Assembly (NCBI RefSeq): GCF_003574675.1
Contig: NZ_QOAZ01000033.1
Span: 1 to 37,471, forward strand
DNA: 37,471 nt
Direction: 5' to 3'
DNA from: Azohydromonas sediminis
GTDB lineage: Bacteria; Pseudomonadota; Gammaproteobacteria; Burkholderiales; Burkholderiaceae_C
Position numbers and translations under genes: made by a program. The notes beneath the pieces are model-generated. The model did no database searches, was not told the DNA's origin, and saw only the letters and a list, made by a program, of their open reading frames with translations. This document shows, one piece after another, positions 25,512-34,539 of the stretch; the stretch's first letter is position 1, and each line of letters opens with the position of its first letter.

Positions 25512-26549
25512 TCACCCGAGATTCCGAACGATGTGCGGCCCGAGCCAGTTCGCCACCGCCAGCGGCAGACGCCGCCACGCTTCGATCATCAGCCGGAACT
25601 TGGCGTTGGCCGGGTTGTTCTGCGGCACCGCGTCGCGCTTGTAGAGGCGGTACTCGTAGTGCAGCGGCTGCGGCTCGAAGCCCCAGTTCTTCTTGAACGC
25701 GTAGCTGCCGGTGCCCTGCTTGCTGCGGCCGTAGTCGAAGGTCTTCAGGCCCTTCGCGCACGCGCGGCGCATCAGCTCCCAGTACTTGAAGTCGTTGGCC
25801 GCGAGCTCGCGCGCGGCCTCGGCGTCGCCGGCGTAGTACGGCAGCACCTCGTCGCGGAAGTAGAAGCTCAGCACGCTGCTGACGGGCCGGCCCTCGGCGG
25901 TGGTCACGGTGAGCACGTCGCAGTCGGGGCCGAAGGTGTCGCGCAACGCCTGGAAGTAGCGCTTGGGCAGCGCCGGCGTGCCGTGGCGGTGGACGTTGTC
26001 GGCGTACAGGGCGAAGAAGCGCTCGACGCCGTCGTCGAGGTGGGCCTGCAGCCCGCGCTGGATGCCCTTGCGCACCATCGCACGCTGCTTGCGCGGGATC
26101 GCGAGCAGGTTGGCCTCCTCGTCGGGGGCGATCGGCTTGCGGAACGTGACGTACAGGTCCTGCCGCGGCCAGTCGGGGTGGCGGGGCTCGAGCTGGCGCA
26201 GCTCGAGGTGTTCGACACCCAGCCGCTGCGCGAGCTGCTGCGCCTCGTGCTCGAGCGCTTGCGCGGCCGGCTCGTGGTCGGCCGCCACGCCGCCGTAGAC
26301 GGCGAACGGCAGGCTGACCAGCGCATGGCCGAACAGCAGGCTCCTGACGCGCGCCAGCGGCAGCACGCCGTCGATGCGCCCGCCCGACTCGCTGAACAGG
26401 AAGTGCGTCTCGTGGCGGAAGACGGTGCGCATTAGCCGTTGCCAGCCGCTGCGGTGGAAGAACGTCGCCTTCGGGCACGCGAAGACGAACTCGTCCCAGC
26501 GCCGCGCGGTGGCGGCGTCGCGGGGGTCGAGGCGGTGGATCGTCGGCAT
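25512..26549 (-). CDS. FemAB-related PEP-CTERM system protein (GNAT fold)
   Basis: A 345-residue protein of the FemAB-like family linked to PEP-CTERM systems (TIGR03019). FemAB proteins use aminoacyl-tRNA to add amino acids to peptidoglycan; here an aminoacyl or acyl transfer to the polysaccharide is a guess. Family features are TFFHRSGWQRLMRTVF near the start, LPFAVYGGVAAD, RKQRAMVRKGI, and near the end FDYGRSKQGTGSYAFKKNWGF. ATG at 26549 is preferred over GTG at 26564, which begins immediately next to the previous stop without a binding site. There is no signal peptide, so it acts in the cytoplasm. Confidence 0.9.
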   Translation of the reverse strand: MPTIHRLDPRDAATARRWDEFVFACPKATFFHRSGWQRLMRTVFRHETHFLFSESGGRIDGVLPLARVRSLLFGHALVSLPFAVYGGVAADHEPAAQALEHEAQQLAQRLGVEHLELRQLEPRHPDWPRQDLYVTFRKPIAPDEEANLLAIPRKQRAMVRKGIQRGLQAHLDDGVERFFALYADNVHRHGTPALPKRYFQALRDTFGPDCDVLTVTTAEGRPVSSVLSFYFRDEVLPYYAGDAEAARELAANDFKYWELMRRACAKGLKTFDYGRSKQGTGSYAFKKNWGFEPQPLHYEYRLYKRDAVPQNNPANAKFRLMIEAWRRLPLAVANWLGPHIVRNLG

Positions 26550-26565
26550 CGCCGTGTCCCGCACG

Positions 26566-27435
26566 TCAGGCCGCCTGCTTCAGCGGCGCCGTCGCGCCGC
26601 CGCGCAGGAAGATGTGGTCCATGCGCCCCCAGCGGAAGTCGCGCAGCAGCTGCCCGAGGCGCCGCTCGACGCGCGGGATGTTGACGTAGTGGCGAAAGCG
26701 CGTCTTCGCGTCGATGCCGTCGATGCGCGGCTGCTGCGCATCGATCTCCCACGGGTGGAAATAGAACACCGCGGCCTGCCCGTCGGCGGCGTTGACGCGG
26801 CGGATCATCCAGCGCGACACCGGATACGGCAGCAGGCGGAAGTAGCCGCCGCCGCTGCACGGCAGGTTGCGCTCGAACAGGCGCAGCGTCGTGGCCGGCA
26901 CCTCGAGCAGGTCGCCGTGCACGCGGTGCGCGAAGCGCGGTGCGTCGGGCATGCCGTAGTGGTCGTGGCGGATCGGGTAGATGCTCGAGCTGTAGCGGTG
27001 GCCGGCGCGCGCGAGGCATTCGAAGGCCCACAGGTTGCGCCGCCCGATCGAGAAGCTCGGCGCGCGGTAGCCGTGCACCGCCTGGCCCGAGACGTCCTCG
27101 AGCAGCGCCTTGGCGCGCGTGACGTCGTGCATGAACGCGTCGCGCGTCAGGTCGCTCGCGCGCTCGTGGCCGTAGCCGTGGCTGGCCAGCTCGTGGCCGC
27201 CGTCGACGATGCGGCGCACGAGCTGCGGGTAGCGCTCGGCGACCCAGCCGAGCGTGAAGAACGTGGCCTGCGTGCCGTGGTCGGCCAGCAGCTGCAGGAT
27301 GCGGTCGACGTTGCGCTCGACGCGGCACTCGCGCCGGTCCCAGTCGTGGCGCGCGATGTAGGGCGCGAACGCCGAGACCTGGAAGTAGTCCTCGACGTCG
27401 ATCGTCAGCGCGTTGGTGATCGCAGCCTGCACCAT
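26566..27435 (-). CDS. XrtA system polysaccharide deacetylase (NodB family)
   Basis: A 289-residue NodB-homology protein of the PEP-CTERM-associated group TIGR03006. It opens with NALTIDVEDYFQVSAF, where DVED carries the metal/catalytic Asp pair. ATFFTLGWVAERYP and HELASHGYGHERASDL supply the two metal histidines, and YRAPSFSIGRRN and VFYFHPWEID complete the active site. It would deacetylate N-acetyl sugars of the polymer or of a precursor; with no signal peptide, the site of action is uncertain. The gap to wecB is 6 bases and to femAB 16 bases, so it is within the operon. It is quite different from the second NodB-like protein at 6311-7552. Confidence 0.92.
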   Translation of the reverse strand: MVQAAITNALTIDVEDYFQVSAFAPYIARHDWDRRECRVERNVDRILQLLADHGTQATFFTLGWVAERYPQLVRRIVDGGHELASHGYGHERASDLTRDAFMHDVTRAKALLEDVSGQAVHGYRAPSFSIGRRNLWAFECLARAGHRYSSSIYPIRHDHYGMPDAPRFAHRVHGDLLEVPATTLRLFERNLPCSGGGYFRLLPYPVSRWMIRRVNAADGQAAVFYFHPWEIDAQQPRIDGIDAKTRFRHYVNIPRVERRLGQLLRDFRWGRMDHIFLRGGATAPLKQAA

Positions 27436-27441
27436 CGTCCG

Positions 27442-28644
27442 CTATCGTGGCGTCGATTCGTGACGGGCATGCAGCCAGCGCCACAGGTCGGCGGCGATGC
27501 GCTCGGCGGCGTGGCCGTCCCACAGCTCGGGCACGCGCCCGCGCTTGCCGCGGCCGAGCAGGATCTCGGCCACCGCGCCGAGGATCGCGTCGCGGTCGCG
27601 GCCGACCAGCGTGTTGGTGCCCTGCTCGATCGTGATCGGCCGCTCGGTGTTCTCACGCATCGTCAGGCACGGCACGCCGAGCGCGGTGGTCTCCTCCTGC
27701 AGCCCGCCCGAGTCGGTCAGCACCACGGTGGCGCCGGCCATCAGGCCCAGCATCTCGAGGTAGCCCTGCGGCGGCAGCACGGCGATGCGCTGCGCATCGA
27801 TGAGGTGCTGCAGGCCGAAGCGCTCGACGTTGGCGCGCGTGCGCGGGTGCATCGCAAACACCAGCGGCAGCTGCGACGCGACCGCGGCCAGCGTGCCGAG
27901 CACGCCGGCGAGCGTGGCCGCGTCGTCGACGTTCGACGGCCGGTGCAGCGTGACCACGCCGTAGCCGTGGCGGTGGTCGAGCAGCGCGGGGTCGAGCCCG
28001 TGCGCGCGCAGCGTCGCCGCCGGCGCGCGCGCGAGGTCGCGGTGGTGCAGCAGCGAGTCGATCATCACGTTGCCGACGAAGACCACGCGCTCGGCGGGCA
28101 CGCCTTCGCGCTGCAGGTGCGCGAGCGCGCTGCGCTCGGTCGTGTACAGGCGGTCGGCGACCTGGTCGGTCAGCACGCGGTTGATCTCTTCGGGCATGCG
28201 GCGGTCGTGGCTGCGCAGCCCGGCCTCGACGTGCACGACCGGCACGTGCTTCTTGACCGCGACCAGCGTGCACGCGAGCGTCGAGTTGACGTCGCCGACG
28301 ACGACGACGCACGACGGCCGGTGCTGGTCGACGACCGGCTCGAAGCGCTTCATCACCTCGGCCGTCTGCACCGCGTGCGTGCCCGAGCCGACCTCGAGGT
28401 TGACGTCGGGCCGCGGCAGCCGCAGGTCGTCGAACAGCCGGTCGTTCATCTCGGCGTCGTAGTGCTGGCCGGTGTGCACCAGCAGCGCCGGGATCGCCGG
28501 GCGGTGGCTGGCGAGCGCGCGCAGGATCGGCGCCATCTTCATGAAGTTGGGCCGCGCGCCGACGACGCACAGCACGGGACCGAGCCCCGCCGCGCCGCCG
28601 ATGCCGCCGGCGGCGTCGGCGATGGCCGGCGCCGCGCCCGTCAT
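27442..28644 (-). CDS. wecB: UDP-N-acetylglucosamine 2-epimerase (non-hydrolysing)
   Basis: A 400-residue GT-B-fold epimerase converting UDP-GlcNAc to UDP-ManNAc. Family motifs in order: VVGARPNFMKMAPIL, HTGQHYDAEMND, VVVVGDVNSTLA, VHVEAGLRSHDRRMPEEINR, VTLHRPSNVD, LTDSGGLQEE and ENTERPITIEQGTN. All expected active-site segments are present. The N-terminus has about 20 extra Gly/Ala residues before the first strand. ATG at 28644 overlaps the preceding ATPase stop by 4 bases (ATGA). Together with the dehydrogenase at 21373 it could provide UDP-ManNAcA. Confidence 0.93.
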   Translation of the reverse strand: MTGAAPAIADAAGGIGGAAGLGPVLCVVGARPNFMKMAPILRALASHRPAIPALLVHTGQHYDAEMNDRLFDDLRLPRPDVNLEVGSGTHAVQTAEVMKRFEPVVDQHRPSCVVVVGDVNSTLACTLVAVKKHVPVVHVEAGLRSHDRRMPEEINRVLTDQVADRLYTTERSALAHLQREGVPAERVVFVGNVMIDSLLHHRDLARAPAATLRAHGLDPALLDHRHGYGVVTLHRPSNVDDAATLAGVLGTLAAVASQLPLVFAMHPRTRANVERFGLQHLIDAQRIAVLPPQGYLEMLGLMAGATVVLTDSGGLQEETTALGVPCLTMRENTERPITIEQGTNTLVGRDRDAILGAVAEILLGRGKRGRVPELWDGHAAERIAADLWRWLHARHESTPR

Positions 28645-29738
28645 GGCTTGTCCTCGCCGCGCGGCTTCGCGGCCGCGTCGACCAGCTTCTTCAGCAGCGC
28701 GAGCGTCTGCACGTGCAGCCGCTCGAGCCGCAGCAGGCTGCGCTCGAGCCGCTGCATCTGGTCGAGCTTCTGCTCGGCGCTGAGCTGCGCGAGCTGCTGC
28801 TGCAGGCTGTGCGCGAGCTCGGGGTCGAGCTCGAGCGTCGTCAGGTCGACGTCGAGATCGGCGGCGGCCTGCACGCCGCCCGCCGCCAGCGCAACGGCGG
28901 CGGGCGCCGCGGGCTTGGGCGGCACGTACGCCTCCTGCTCGAACTCCTTGGCCACCTCGGCGACGTCGTCGGCGTTGAGCGCCGTCTTGTTGGCCAGGAA
29001 GCCGAGCAGCAGCAGCCGGTCGCACACCGAGTTGATGCGCCGCGGGATGCCGCCGCTGACGCGGTGGATCGCATCGAACGCCGCGGCGTCGAAGCTGGGC
29101 TTGCCCTTCGAGCCGGCCTTCTTCAGCCGGTGCTCGATGTAGCGCTGCGTCTCTTCGCGGTCGAGCGGGCCGATGTGGCAGCTCGCCGCGACGCGCTGGC
29201 GGAACTGCTCCATCTCGGGGCGCTGCAGGATCTCGCGGAACTCGGGCTGTCCGACGAGGAAGCTCTGCAGCAGCGCCTGGTTGCCGAACTGGAAGTTCGA
29301 CAGCATGCGCAGTTCCTCGACGGCCTTGGGCGACAGGTTCTGCGCCTCGTCGACGATCAGCAGGCACTTCTTGCCCTGCGTCGTCTGGCTCAGCAGGAAG
29401 GCCTCGAGCGTGATCAGCAGCTCCGACTTCGGCACGTCCTTGACCTTGAAGCCGAACGCCGCGCCGACCATGCGCAGCGTGTCCTCGGCGCCGAGCTGCG
29501 TCGTCACCAGGTTGCCGATCGTCACGTTGGAGCCGTGCAGGCTGTCGATCAGCGTGCGCAGCAGCGTCGTCTTGCCGGCGCCGATCTCGCCGGTGACGAC
29601 GATGAAGCCCTCGTTGCGCGAGATGCCGTACTCGAGGTAGGCCTTCGCGCGGCTGTGCTGCTTGCTGCCGAAGTAGAACGCCGGATCCGGGTTCAGCTGG
29701 AACGGCTTGCTCGCAAGCCCGTAGAACTGTTCGTACAT
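28641..29738 (-). CDS. XrtA/PEP-CTERM system-associated AAA ATPase
   Basis: A 365-residue ATPase of the ExeA/GspA-like AAA_22 class, the group associated with PEP-CTERM loci (TIGR03015). It begins MYEQFYGLASKPFQLNPDP, the usual opening. The Walker A is GEIGAGKT at residues 50-57, Walker B is LLIVDEAQNLS near 127-136, and RRINSVCDRLLLL is the arginine-containing lid helix. The last 90 residues are Ala/Pro-rich and then coiled-coil-like (QQQLAQLSAEQKLDQMQRL). It may drive assembly of an envelope complex with the outer-membrane barrel upstream, which ends 5 bases before this gene. Confidence 0.92.
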   Translation of the reverse strand: MYEQFYGLASKPFQLNPDPAFYFGSKQHSRAKAYLEYGISRNEGFIVVTGEIGAGKTTLLRTLIDSLHGSNVTIGNLVTTQLGAEDTLRMVGAAFGFKVKDVPKSELLITLEAFLLSQTTQGKKCLLIVDEAQNLSPKAVEELRMLSNFQFGNQALLQSFLVGQPEFREILQRPEMEQFRQRVAASCHIGPLDREETQRYIEHRLKKAGSKGKPSFDAAAFDAIHRVSGGIPRRINSVCDRLLLLGFLANKTALNADDVAEVAKEFEQEAYVPPKPAAPAAVALAAGGVQAAADLDVDLTTLELDPELAHSLQQQLAQLSAEQKLDQMQRLERSLLRLERLHVQTLALLKKLVDAAAKPRGEDKP

Positions 29739-29742
29739 GGGC

Positions 29743-31326
29743 TCAGTTGAAGCGGTAGCTGAACGTGCCGACGAGCGCGTTCTCGGTGTAGGGGCGGGTG
29801 TCGCTGTCGAACGAGACGTGGCGCGCCGCCAGCGACAGGCTGCTGCGCCGCCCGGTCTGCGTCGTCCACGTCAGCGTGACGGTGCGCTGGCGCGTGCGCT
29901 GCGTGTCCAGCTCGCCCTCGTTGCGCTGCTGCGACAGCGCGAGGCTGGCCGACGACACCGCCGACAGCCGGTGCGCGAGGTTGACGCTGACGCCCTGCTG
30001 CCGCACGAAGTCGGTGTTCGCGAAGTCGTCGCCGATGCCGGTGGCCAACGTGTCGAGGCGGCTGGTCCGCGAGTTGGTCAGCGTCACCGTCACCGTCGTG
30101 CGCCGGCCGAGCAGCGCGAACGACAGCGACTGCGTCTCCTGCAGCGATGCGGCACCGAACAGGACGTTGGTGAACACCAGCGTGCCGGGCGCAATGCCGT
30201 TGGCCTGCAGGAACGCGAGCACGAGCTGCTCGCGCTTGAGCGGGTCGGGCTCGATCGACGCGAACTGCGCGTACAGCAGGTCGAACACCGTCGCCACCGC
30301 CGCGTTGCCGCGGCCGTTGATCTCGCTCGCGTCGCGGCTGGCGCGCAGCGTCCACACGGTGCGCGGCGTGCGGTGCTGGAACGTGACGTTGTAGCCGGTG
30401 CCGAAGTAGCGGTCGTCGACCTGCGCCGACAGGGTCGTGCGCACGGTGGGCCGCCAGTCGAAGCCGACGCCGTAGCGGTCGTAGCGCGTCTTGTCGACGG
30501 TGCGGTAGTCGTTCCAGTCGGCGCCGGCGCTGGCGCGCACGACGAACTCGGGCGTCACGCGGTACGACAGGGTGCCGAGCACGCTGTCGGCCTCGGTGCG
30601 GCGGCTGGCGTCGTAGTCGCTGACGGAGCGCGTGGCCACCAGCGCCCAGCCCAGGCGGCTGAAGCTCGAACCGCTGTTGAGCGCGAGTTGCGCCGAGTCG
30701 GTCGTCGCACCGAAGCGCGACGCGTCGGGCGTGATCGTCTGCGAGTGCGTCACGCGCGCGGTGAGGTTCGCGACGCTGCCCAGCCGCCCGACGAGGTACG
30801 GCGACAGCGTGTACGTGTAGACCTGCGTCGTGTCGCCGCCCGGCAGGCCGCCGGGCGTTTGCTGGCCGAACGCGGTGGTCAGCTGCTGCGACGCCTGCGC
30901 GCTGGCGTCGAGATAGAGGTGGTTCTCGACCAGCTCCAGCCCCCCCGAGCTGTTCAGGCTCAGCCGGTTCTGGATCGTGCTGCGGTCGCTCTCGCGCGCG
31001 TAGACGACGCCGTTGAGCGCGTAGTCGATCGAACCCTGCACGCGCTGCCCGCGCGCGCTGACGCGCACGGCGGGCGTGACCTGCGTGATCGCCTCGGCCT
31101 GACCGTCCTTGTCGAGGCCGCCGTTGTCGGTCAGCGTCTGCGAGACGCTGATGCTCGGCTGGACGTAATACCTCAGGTCACCGGCCGTCTGCGCGTGCGC
31201 ACCGAGTGCCATCAGCGCCGCGAGCGCCACGCTGCCTGGGCGCCACAGTGGCGGCAGCGCGGCGCGCGAGAAGCGCGCCAGCTCGGGCGCACGGGCCGTC
31301 GCGGCCGGGCGGCGGCGCGAGGCCAT
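29743..31326 (-). CDS. PEP-CTERM system outer-membrane beta-barrel protein
   Basis: A 527-residue protein of the TIGR03016 type. The first 47 residues hold a basic stretch and a signal peptide (WRPGSVALAALMALGAHAQ). The rest is a series of alternating hydrophobic/polar strands with turns rich in Asn, Asp, Thr and Ser (YYVQPSISVSQTLTDNGG, YVYTLSPYLVGRL), ending NALVGTFSYRFN with the C-terminal Phe or Tyr pattern of outer-membrane barrels. It probably forms the outer-membrane part of the export path. ATG at 31326 follows the kinase stop by 2 bases; GTG at 31332 is an alternative that overlaps it. Confidence 0.88.
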   Translation of the reverse strand: MASRRRPAATARAPELARFSRAALPPLWRPGSVALAALMALGAHAQTAGDLRYYVQPSISVSQTLTDNGGLDKDGQAEAITQVTPAVRVSARGQRVQGSIDYALNGVVYARESDRSTIQNRLSLNSSGGLELVENHLYLDASAQASQQLTTAFGQQTPGGLPGGDTTQVYTYTLSPYLVGRLGSVANLTARVTHSQTITPDASRFGATTDSAQLALNSGSSFSRLGWALVATRSVSDYDASRRTEADSVLGTLSYRVTPEFVVRASAGADWNDYRTVDKTRYDRYGVGFDWRPTVRTTLSAQVDDRYFGTGYNVTFQHRTPRTVWTLRASRDASEINGRGNAAVATVFDLLYAQFASIEPDPLKREQLVLAFLQANGIAPGTLVFTNVLFGAASLQETQSLSFALLGRRTTVTVTLTNSRTSRLDTLATGIGDDFANTDFVRQQGVSVNLAHRLSAVSSASLALSQQRNEGELDTQRTRQRTVTLTWTTQTGRRSSLSLAARHVSFDSDTRPYTENALVGTFSYRFN

Positions 31327-31328
31327 CG

Positions 31329-32231
31329 TCACGTCGCCGGCTTCGGCTCGCCGCCGCGGCCGTGGCCGTAACCGTAGCCGTACCCGTAGCCATACGCCGC
31401 CTCGGGCTCGCTGCGCACCTGGTTGAGCAGCATCAGCCGCACCGGGCAGGCCTCGATCGTGTCGAGCGCGGCCTGCACGTCGCTTTGCTTCGTGCGCCCG
31501 GCCTGCACGACGATGACGATCTGGCCCATGTTCGTCGCCAGCACGCGCGATTCGGTCGTCAGCAGCAGCGGGGGCGAGTCGAAGATGACGATGCGGTCCG
31601 GGTAGCGGTTGGCGATGTCGTCGAGCAGGCGGCGCATGCCCTCGCTGGCCAGCATCTCGGTGGCGCGCTGGTGCGGCGTGCCGCTGGGCAGCAGCGTGAG
31701 CTTGTCGACGTTGGTCCGCAGCAGCGCCTCGTGCATCTGGACCGAGCCGTCGATGAGGTCGAGCAGGCCCGGCCCCTCGGGCAGGCCGAGGTTCTTCAGC
31801 ACGGCCGGGCGCGCGACGTCGGCGTCGACGAGCATCACCGTGTGGTCGAGCTCGGTGGCGATGCTCATCGCCAGGTTCAGCGCGGTGAACGTCTTGCCCT
31901 CGCCGGGCAAGGCGCTCGTGATCATGATCAGGTTCGCGTGGTTGATCGTCGAGGCGCCCTTGCCGCTGGCGTTGTGCAGCAGCGGGCGCTTGATGACGCG
32001 AAACTGGTCGCCCAGCCGCGAGCGCGGCGCGTTCGGCGTGACGATGCCGTTGCGCGCGAGCAGGTCGAGGTCGAGCTCGACGCGGCGCGACGTGACGGCG
32101 GGAGCGGCTGGCGGCGGCGCGGCCACGGCTGAGGCGCCGGCCGCCGCGATCGGCGCGGGTTCGGGCACCTCGACGCCGGCCGCGCGCAACTGCGCCAGAC
32201 GCTGCGCCGCTTTTTCGATCAGGCTGCTCAT
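31329..32231 (-). CDS. XrtA-associated BY-type tyrosine kinase (Wzc/CapB C-domain)
   Basis: A 300-residue cytoplasmic kinase of the CpsD/CapB class, group TIGR03018. The Walker A is SALPGEGKT at residues 106-114, the A' motif is LVDADVARP near 134-142, and Walker B is VIFDSPPLL. The N-terminal 55 residues are Ala/Pro-rich. The tail is a Tyr-Gly repeat, AYGYGYGYGYGHGRGG, providing the tyrosine cluster whose phosphorylation controls chain length in such systems. The activator domain is a separate gene, the Wzz protein immediately upstream (7-base gap). The tail is encoded by a hexanucleotide array at 31364-31394. Confidence 0.92.
   Translation of the reverse strand: MSSLIEKAAQRLAQLRAAGVEVPEPAPIAAAGASAVAAPPPAAPAVTSRRVELDLDLLARNGIVTPNAPRSRLGDQFRVIKRPLLHNASGKGASTINHANLIMITSALPGEGKTFTALNLAMSIATELDHTVMLVDADVARPAVLKNLGLPEGPGLLDLIDGSVQMHEALLRTNVDKLTLLPSGTPHQRATEMLASEGMRRLLDDIANRYPDRIVIFDSPPLLLTTESRVLATNMGQIVIVVQAGRTKQSDVQAALDTIEACPVRLMLLNQVRSEPEAAYGYGYGYGYGHGRGGEPKPAT
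31364..31394 (+). repeat. Hexanucleotide array encoding the Tyr-Gly tail
   Basis: About five 6-base units of the form NCCGTA or close to it (gccgta, accgta, gccgta, cccgta, gccata) encode alternating Tyr and Gly in the kinase tail on the - strand. Gain or loss of units keeps the frame and would change the number of tyrosines. Confidence 0.7.
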
Positions 32232-32238
32232 AGGGGCC

Positions 32239-33840
32239 TCACACCGCACGCTGGGCCATGAAGGCCATCACCGCCATGCCGGCCATGAACAGCAGCACGA
32301 GGCTGCCCGAGGCCGACCAGAACTTGACGAGCTCGAGCTTCTGGCGCCGGCGCGCCGCATCGCTCATCACCGCCGAGACGACACCGATCAGCGGCAGCTG
32401 CGTCTTCAGCCGCAGCTCGCCGCCGTCGTGGAACACCGGCCGCAGCTGGCTCGCCGCGAAGGCGAGGAACACCGCGATGCCCAGCCCCGCCACCAGCGCC
32501 AGCGGCATCAGCAGCAGCCGGTTCGGCGCCACCGGCTTCGGGTTGACGCGCGGCGGGTCGATCAGGCGGAATTCGGCGACGCCGGCGGCCACCTCGAGCT
32601 CGCCCGACATCGCGGCCGACTCGCGCCGCGCGACGAGGTCGTCGTAGTTCTTCTTGTGGATCGCGTAGTCGCGGTTGAGCTGCGCGAGCTCGGCCTCGAG
32701 CGCCGGCGCGGTGCGCAGGTTCGCGATCGCCTGCTGGTGGCGCGCGGCGATCTCGTTCACGCGCGCGCGCAGCGAAGCCACCTGGACCTCGGCCGAAGCG
32801 ACCATCTGGCCGAGCTGCTGCGCCATGAACGTGCCACCGCCCATCGCGCCGTCGGCCGCCGGCGCGTTCGCGGCCGCGGCCTTGGCCTCTTCCTGCAGCC
32901 GGGCGATTTCCCTGGCCTTCTGTTCCTCGAGGTCCTTCAACAGCCGGCGCGCGCTCACCACGTCCGGGTGCTGCTCGGTGTAGCGCAGCAGCAGCCCGTC
33001 GAGGTTGCGCTTGGTCGCATCGATGCGCGCGTCGATCTCGGGCGTGGCCACCGCCAGCGCGGGGCTTTGCAGCAGGCCGCCGCCGACCGGGGCGGCACCC
33101 TCGCCCTTCTTGAGCGCCTCGAGCTGCGCCTTCGCGGCGTCGCGCGCGTTCTCGGCCTCGCGCAGCTGCATGCGCGCCTGGTCGAGCTGCGTGGCCAAGG
33201 CGTTGACGCGTGCGAGCGAGTCTTCGCCGCCCGCCACCAGCTGGCGGTCGATGTTGCGCAGGCGGAACTCCTTCAGCCGCGCCTCGGCCTCCTCGAGGCG
33301 CTGCTCGTACTGCTTGATCTGCTCGTTGATGAAGGCCTTGGCGACGTCGGAGTCGCGACGCGTCTGGCCCAGGCTCGACTCGACGAAGATCGACACCAGC
33401 GACTGGATCACGCGCTGCGCCTTGTCGCGGTCCTCGTTGCGGTACGACAGGTTGTACAGGTTGTCGCCGCGCGCCTGGCTGATCTTCAGGTCCTTCATCA
33501 GGTCGTTGATCAGCTCCTCCTGCTGCGCCTTCGTCTTGGCGTTCAGATCGAGGTCGGCCATGCGGATCAGCTTCTCGACGTTGGGCCGGCTGATCAGCGT
33601 GCGGCTGAGCAGCGACACCTGCTGCTCGACGTTGGGCTGGATCGCCAGCCCCGACATCAGCGGCTTGAGGATCGACTGCGTGTCGACGTAGATGCGCGCC
33701 GAGGCCTCGTACTGGTCGGGGATCTTCAGCACCACGGCCACGCCGATGGCCGTGACGACCCACGACACGATCAGCGCCGGCCAGCGGTACTTCCACATCC
33801 CGCGCAGCACGGTCTGCAGCTGTTTCAGGAGTTCTTCCAT
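32239..33840 (-). CDS. XrtA system polysaccharide chain-length determinant (Wzz/EpsF type)
   Basis: A 533-residue polysaccharide co-polymerase of the group TIGR03007. A first membrane segment lies near residues 22-42 (ALIVSWVVTAIGVAVVL), then the Wzz domain (YEASARIYVDTQSIL), a long coiled-coil periplasmic region (about 160-400), and the family's Pro-rich segment LIDPPRVNPKPVAPNR just before the second membrane helix. Unlike most Wzz proteins it has a third hydrophobic stretch at the very C-terminus (LVLLFMAGMAVMAFMA) after an 80-residue cytoplasmic loop, which could contact the kinase. ATG at 33840 is chosen because the MEELLKQL start is typical of the family. Confidence 0.92.
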   Translation of the reverse strand: MEELLKQLQTVLRGMWKYRWPALIVSWVVTAIGVAVVLKIPDQYEASARIYVDTQSILKPLMSGLAIQPNVEQQVSLLSRTLISRPNVEKLIRMADLDLNAKTKAQQEELINDLMKDLKISQARGDNLYNLSYRNEDRDKAQRVIQSLVSIFVESSLGQTRRDSDVAKAFINEQIKQYEQRLEEAEARLKEFRLRNIDRQLVAGGEDSLARVNALATQLDQARMQLREAENARDAAKAQLEALKKGEGAAPVGGGLLQSPALAVATPEIDARIDATKRNLDGLLLRYTEQHPDVVSARRLLKDLEEQKAREIARLQEEAKAAAANAPAADGAMGGGTFMAQQLGQMVASAEVQVASLRARVNEIAARHQQAIANLRTAPALEAELAQLNRDYAIHKKNYDDLVARRESAAMSGELEVAAGVAEFRLIDPPRVNPKPVAPNRLLLMPLALVAGLGIAVFLAFAASQLRPVFHDGGELRLKTQLPLIGVVSAVMSDAARRRQKLELVKFWSASGSLVLLFMAGMAVMAFMAQRAV

Positions 33841-33906
33841 CGCGTGATCCGGTGGTGCCAAAGGCGGCGGCGCAACGGCGCCGGCCGCGTCAGAGCGTGT
33901 TGGGCG

Positions 33907-34539
33907 TCAGAACCAGCTCTCGGGGATGATCAGGATGTCGCCCGGCTTGACGTCGACGTTGGCCGACACGTCGCCACGCTTGAGCAGGTCGCGCAGGCGC
34001 ACCGAGTACTGCTTGTTGCCCTCCGACGTGCGCAGGATCGTGGCCTTGTTGCCGTCGGCGAAGTCGGTCAGGCCGCCGACGGCGATCATCACATCTAGCA
34101 GCGTCATGTTCTGCTTGTACGACAGGAACTGCGGCCGTGCGGCCTCGCCGACGACGCGGATCTGCTCGCTGTACGGCCCGACGAAGCCGCCGACCAGAAT
34201 CGTGACCTGCGGGTCGACGATGTACTTGGAGAGCTCCTTCTCGACCTCGCGCGCGAGTTCCTTCGGCGTCTTGCCCTGCGCCATGATCTCGTCGATCAGC
34301 GGCGCGGCGATGCGGCCGTCGGGCCGCACCGGCACCGTCGTCGTCACCTCGGGGTTGCGCCAGACGAACACCGTCACGCTGTCGCCGGCGCCGATGATGT
34401 AGCGGTAGTCGGGGGTGGCGGCGGTGCGCGGCGCGGGAGGGAAATCGGGGGCGCTGCTGCAGGCGGCCAACAAGCCGACCGCCGTGAAGGCCACCAGCCA
34501 ACGGGCACCGCGCCCCATGAAGCCCGATCGATGATTCAT
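33907..34539 (-). CDS. XrtA system polysaccharide export lipoprotein (EpsE/Wza type)
   Basis: A 210-residue periplasmic or outer-membrane lipoprotein with a Poly_export (Wza) domain and a SLBB domain, group TIGR03027. The signal peptide ends in the lipobox LLAAC (about residues 21-25), giving a lipidated Cys. YRYIIGAGDSVTVFVWRNPE is the start of the export domain and QNMTLLDVMIAVGGLTDFA the SLBB region. It ends VKPGDILIIPESWF. ATG at 34539 has AAGGGA 7 bases upstream. It is short compared with Wza (about 380) and lacks its C-terminal amphipathic helix, so the outer-membrane pore is probably formed with the beta-barrel protein. It is the first gene of the core operon. Confidence 0.92.
   Translation of the reverse strand: MNHRSGFMGRGARWLVAFTAVGLLAACSSAPDFPPAPRTAATPDYRYIIGAGDSVTVFVWRNPEVTTTVPVRPDGRIAAPLIDEIMAQGKTPKELAREVEKELSKYIVDPQVTILVGGFVGPYSEQIRVVGEAARPQFLSYKQNMTLLDVMIAVGGLTDFADGNKATILRTSEGNKQYSVRLRDLLKRGDVSANVDVKPGDILIIPESWF

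Noticed and set aside
26374-29142. Long + strand open frame (922 codons)
   Set aside because: Antisense to FemAB-like, deacetylase, wecB and ATPase genes, all with catalytic motifs; a high-GC shadow.
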